Part shown: positions 63,275 through 64,000 of the stretch, piece after piece | Layout: each line of letters starts with the position of its first letter | How positions within the stretch are numbered: the stretch's first letter is position 1 | Source: Alphaproteobacteria bacterium | GTDB taxonomy: Bacteria; Pseudomonadota; Alphaproteobacteria; TMED109 | Direction: 5' to 3' | Assembly (NCBI GenBank): GCA_022825235.1 | Contig: JAJDYI010000053.1 | Coordinates: 59,120-123,119, forward strand | DNA length: 64,000 nt | The notes under the pieces: model-generated | Told to the model about the DNA's origin: nothing | The model's database searches: none | Seen by the model: only the letters and a program-made list of their open reading frames with translations | Position numbers and translations under genes: made by a program

Positions 63275-64000
63275 CCGACAAACCTGCGGGCCCTGATCCC
63301 GACGCCAAGGGCGGCCGACCGGAGAGTCTCCAGCTCAGCCGTACGGTGAGCGGCGGCACGGTGCGCCAGAACTTTTCCCGCGGCCGAAGCAAACCGGTCG
63401 AGGTCGAACGCCGCAAGAAGCGGGTCTTCAAGAAGGGCGCGGGCGGGCGCATGGAGGAGGACAAGGCGAAGTCGGCGGCTTCCACGCTGACGGCCAGGCC
63501 GACCCTCACCGCCCCGACGAGCCCGGGCGATGCCGCCTCGCCAACCCCGCCGCCCCCACCGCCCAAGCGCGCGCCCAGCGGCCTGTCCGAGGGGGAGCGC
63601 CGGGCTCGGCTCCGGGCCCTCGAGGAACGGGCCCGCCGGATGGCGGAGCCGCCGCCCGACATGATGGAGCAGGTGACGATCGTGCCGCCGCCCGAACAGG
63701 AGCTGGAAGCGGCTCCCGAGGTGCGCCGCCGTCGCCCGCCGGATCGGCCGGCGCCGGCCCCCGACCCGCTCGATGCCGGTCCGCCGCCAATGGAGGAGGG
63801 CGACCCGGGAGTCACCGAAGACCCCTCGAGCTCACTGGGCCCGGACGTCCGCGTCGTGGCCCGTGGTCCGCGCCCCCGCAGCGATTCCGAGTCGGACTCG
63901 CCGGCGATGCGCGGTCCGCGTCCGCACCACGACCGTCCTGCCGGCCCCCGGGCACCGGGCTCCGATCCTCGGCCCGCCGGCCCGCGCGAGGCCCGCCCGG
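63271..64000 (+). CDS. infB: Translation initiation factor IF-2 (3' truncated)
   Basis: The first 243 codons only; the window ends inside the gene. Family start: LQLSRTVSGGTVRQNFSRGRSKPVEVERRKKRVF (in part TVRQNFSRGRSKPVEVERRK), a 35-residue alphaproteobacterial IF-2 N-terminal element, followed by a long disordered Pro/Arg/Ala/Glu-rich linker before the G domain, which is not reached. ATG overlaps the ylxR stop. Confidence 0.93.
   Translation, partial: MTDKPAGPDPDAKGGRPESLQLSRTVSGGTVRQNFSRGRSKPVEVERRKKRVFKKGAGGRMEEDKAKSAASTLTARPTLTAPTSPGDAASPTPPPPPPKRAPSGLSEGERRARLRALEERARRMAEPPPDMMEQVTIVPPPEQELEAAPEVRRRRPPDRPAPAPDPLDAGPPPMEEGDPGVTEDPSSSLGPDVRVVARGPRPRSDSESDSPAMRGPRPHHDRPAGPRAPGSDPRPAGPREARP

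Noticed and set aside
60210..63815. A 1201-codon open frame on the minus strand covering nusA, ylxR and infB
   Set aside because: It is antisense to three well-conserved genes. In high-GC DNA such shadow frames arise from codon bias, and its translation shows no known domain.

Overview
The window is a high-GC stretch of bacterial chromosome, densely coded, with many neighbouring genes joined by ATGA or GTGA stop/start overlaps. Gene order points to an alphaproteobacterium, probably near Rhodospirillales. Supporting signs are the cox operon running into thrC, an M16 peptidase and a GNAT gene; zapA, a 6S RNA-like locus and 5-formyl-THF cyclo-ligase; a DUF2794 gene; guaB-TPR-guaA; and nusA-ylxR-infB. 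No rRNA or species marker is present, so the placement is an inference.
Layout. 1-6.2 kb (+): end of a urea ABC transporter (urtD, urtE), then a complete urease operon (ureDABCEFG), so urea uptake and hydrolysis form one unit. 6.2-9.5 kb: SDR, YqgE, then higB-higA overlapping an mrr-type restriction gene. 9.6-14.1 kb: NnrS, an amidohydrolase, and a minus-strand pair made of a Rieske oxygenase of the cholesterol 7-desaturase type and a sterol C-24 methyltransferase-like enzyme. 14.3-26.1 kb (-): a 13-gene aa3-type cytochrome c oxidase and assembly operon (coxB, coxA, ctaB, a 38-aa CoxF-like gene, ctaG, coxC, DUF983, SURF1, heme A synthase) continuing through thrC, an M16 peptidase and a GNAT into an SAF-domain oxidoreductase. 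26.3-34 kb: a D-arginine dehydrogenase-like enzyme, an orphan TRAP binding protein, zapA, 6S RNA candidate, cyclo-ligase, YmdB, DHA2 exporter, enolase-superfamily enzyme. 34-38.3 kb (+): rpmJ and glycolate oxidase glcDEF. 38.6-43.2 kb: Tat-exported intradiol dioxygenase, a metalloprotease homolog that has lost its zinc histidines, two GNATs, DinB, and two decayed toxin-antitoxin loci. 43.2-53.5 kb: trmB, metK, a D-threonine aldolase-type enzyme, formaldehyde dehydrogenase, rlmE, guaB-TPR-guaA and a three-gene minus-strand operon. 53.7-60.3 kb: tRNA-Leu(CAA) followed by accessory genes (nucleotidyltransferase pair, NYN/PIN protein, RecQ with three HRDC domains, intact vapBC). 61-64 kb (+): nusA, ylxR and the start of infB, with no rimP upstream.
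The least ordinary content is the sterol-type enzyme pair, the accessory block between tRNA-Leu and nusA, the toxin-antitoxin and restriction cargo in different stages of decay, and the SAF oxidoreductase attached to the oxidase operon.
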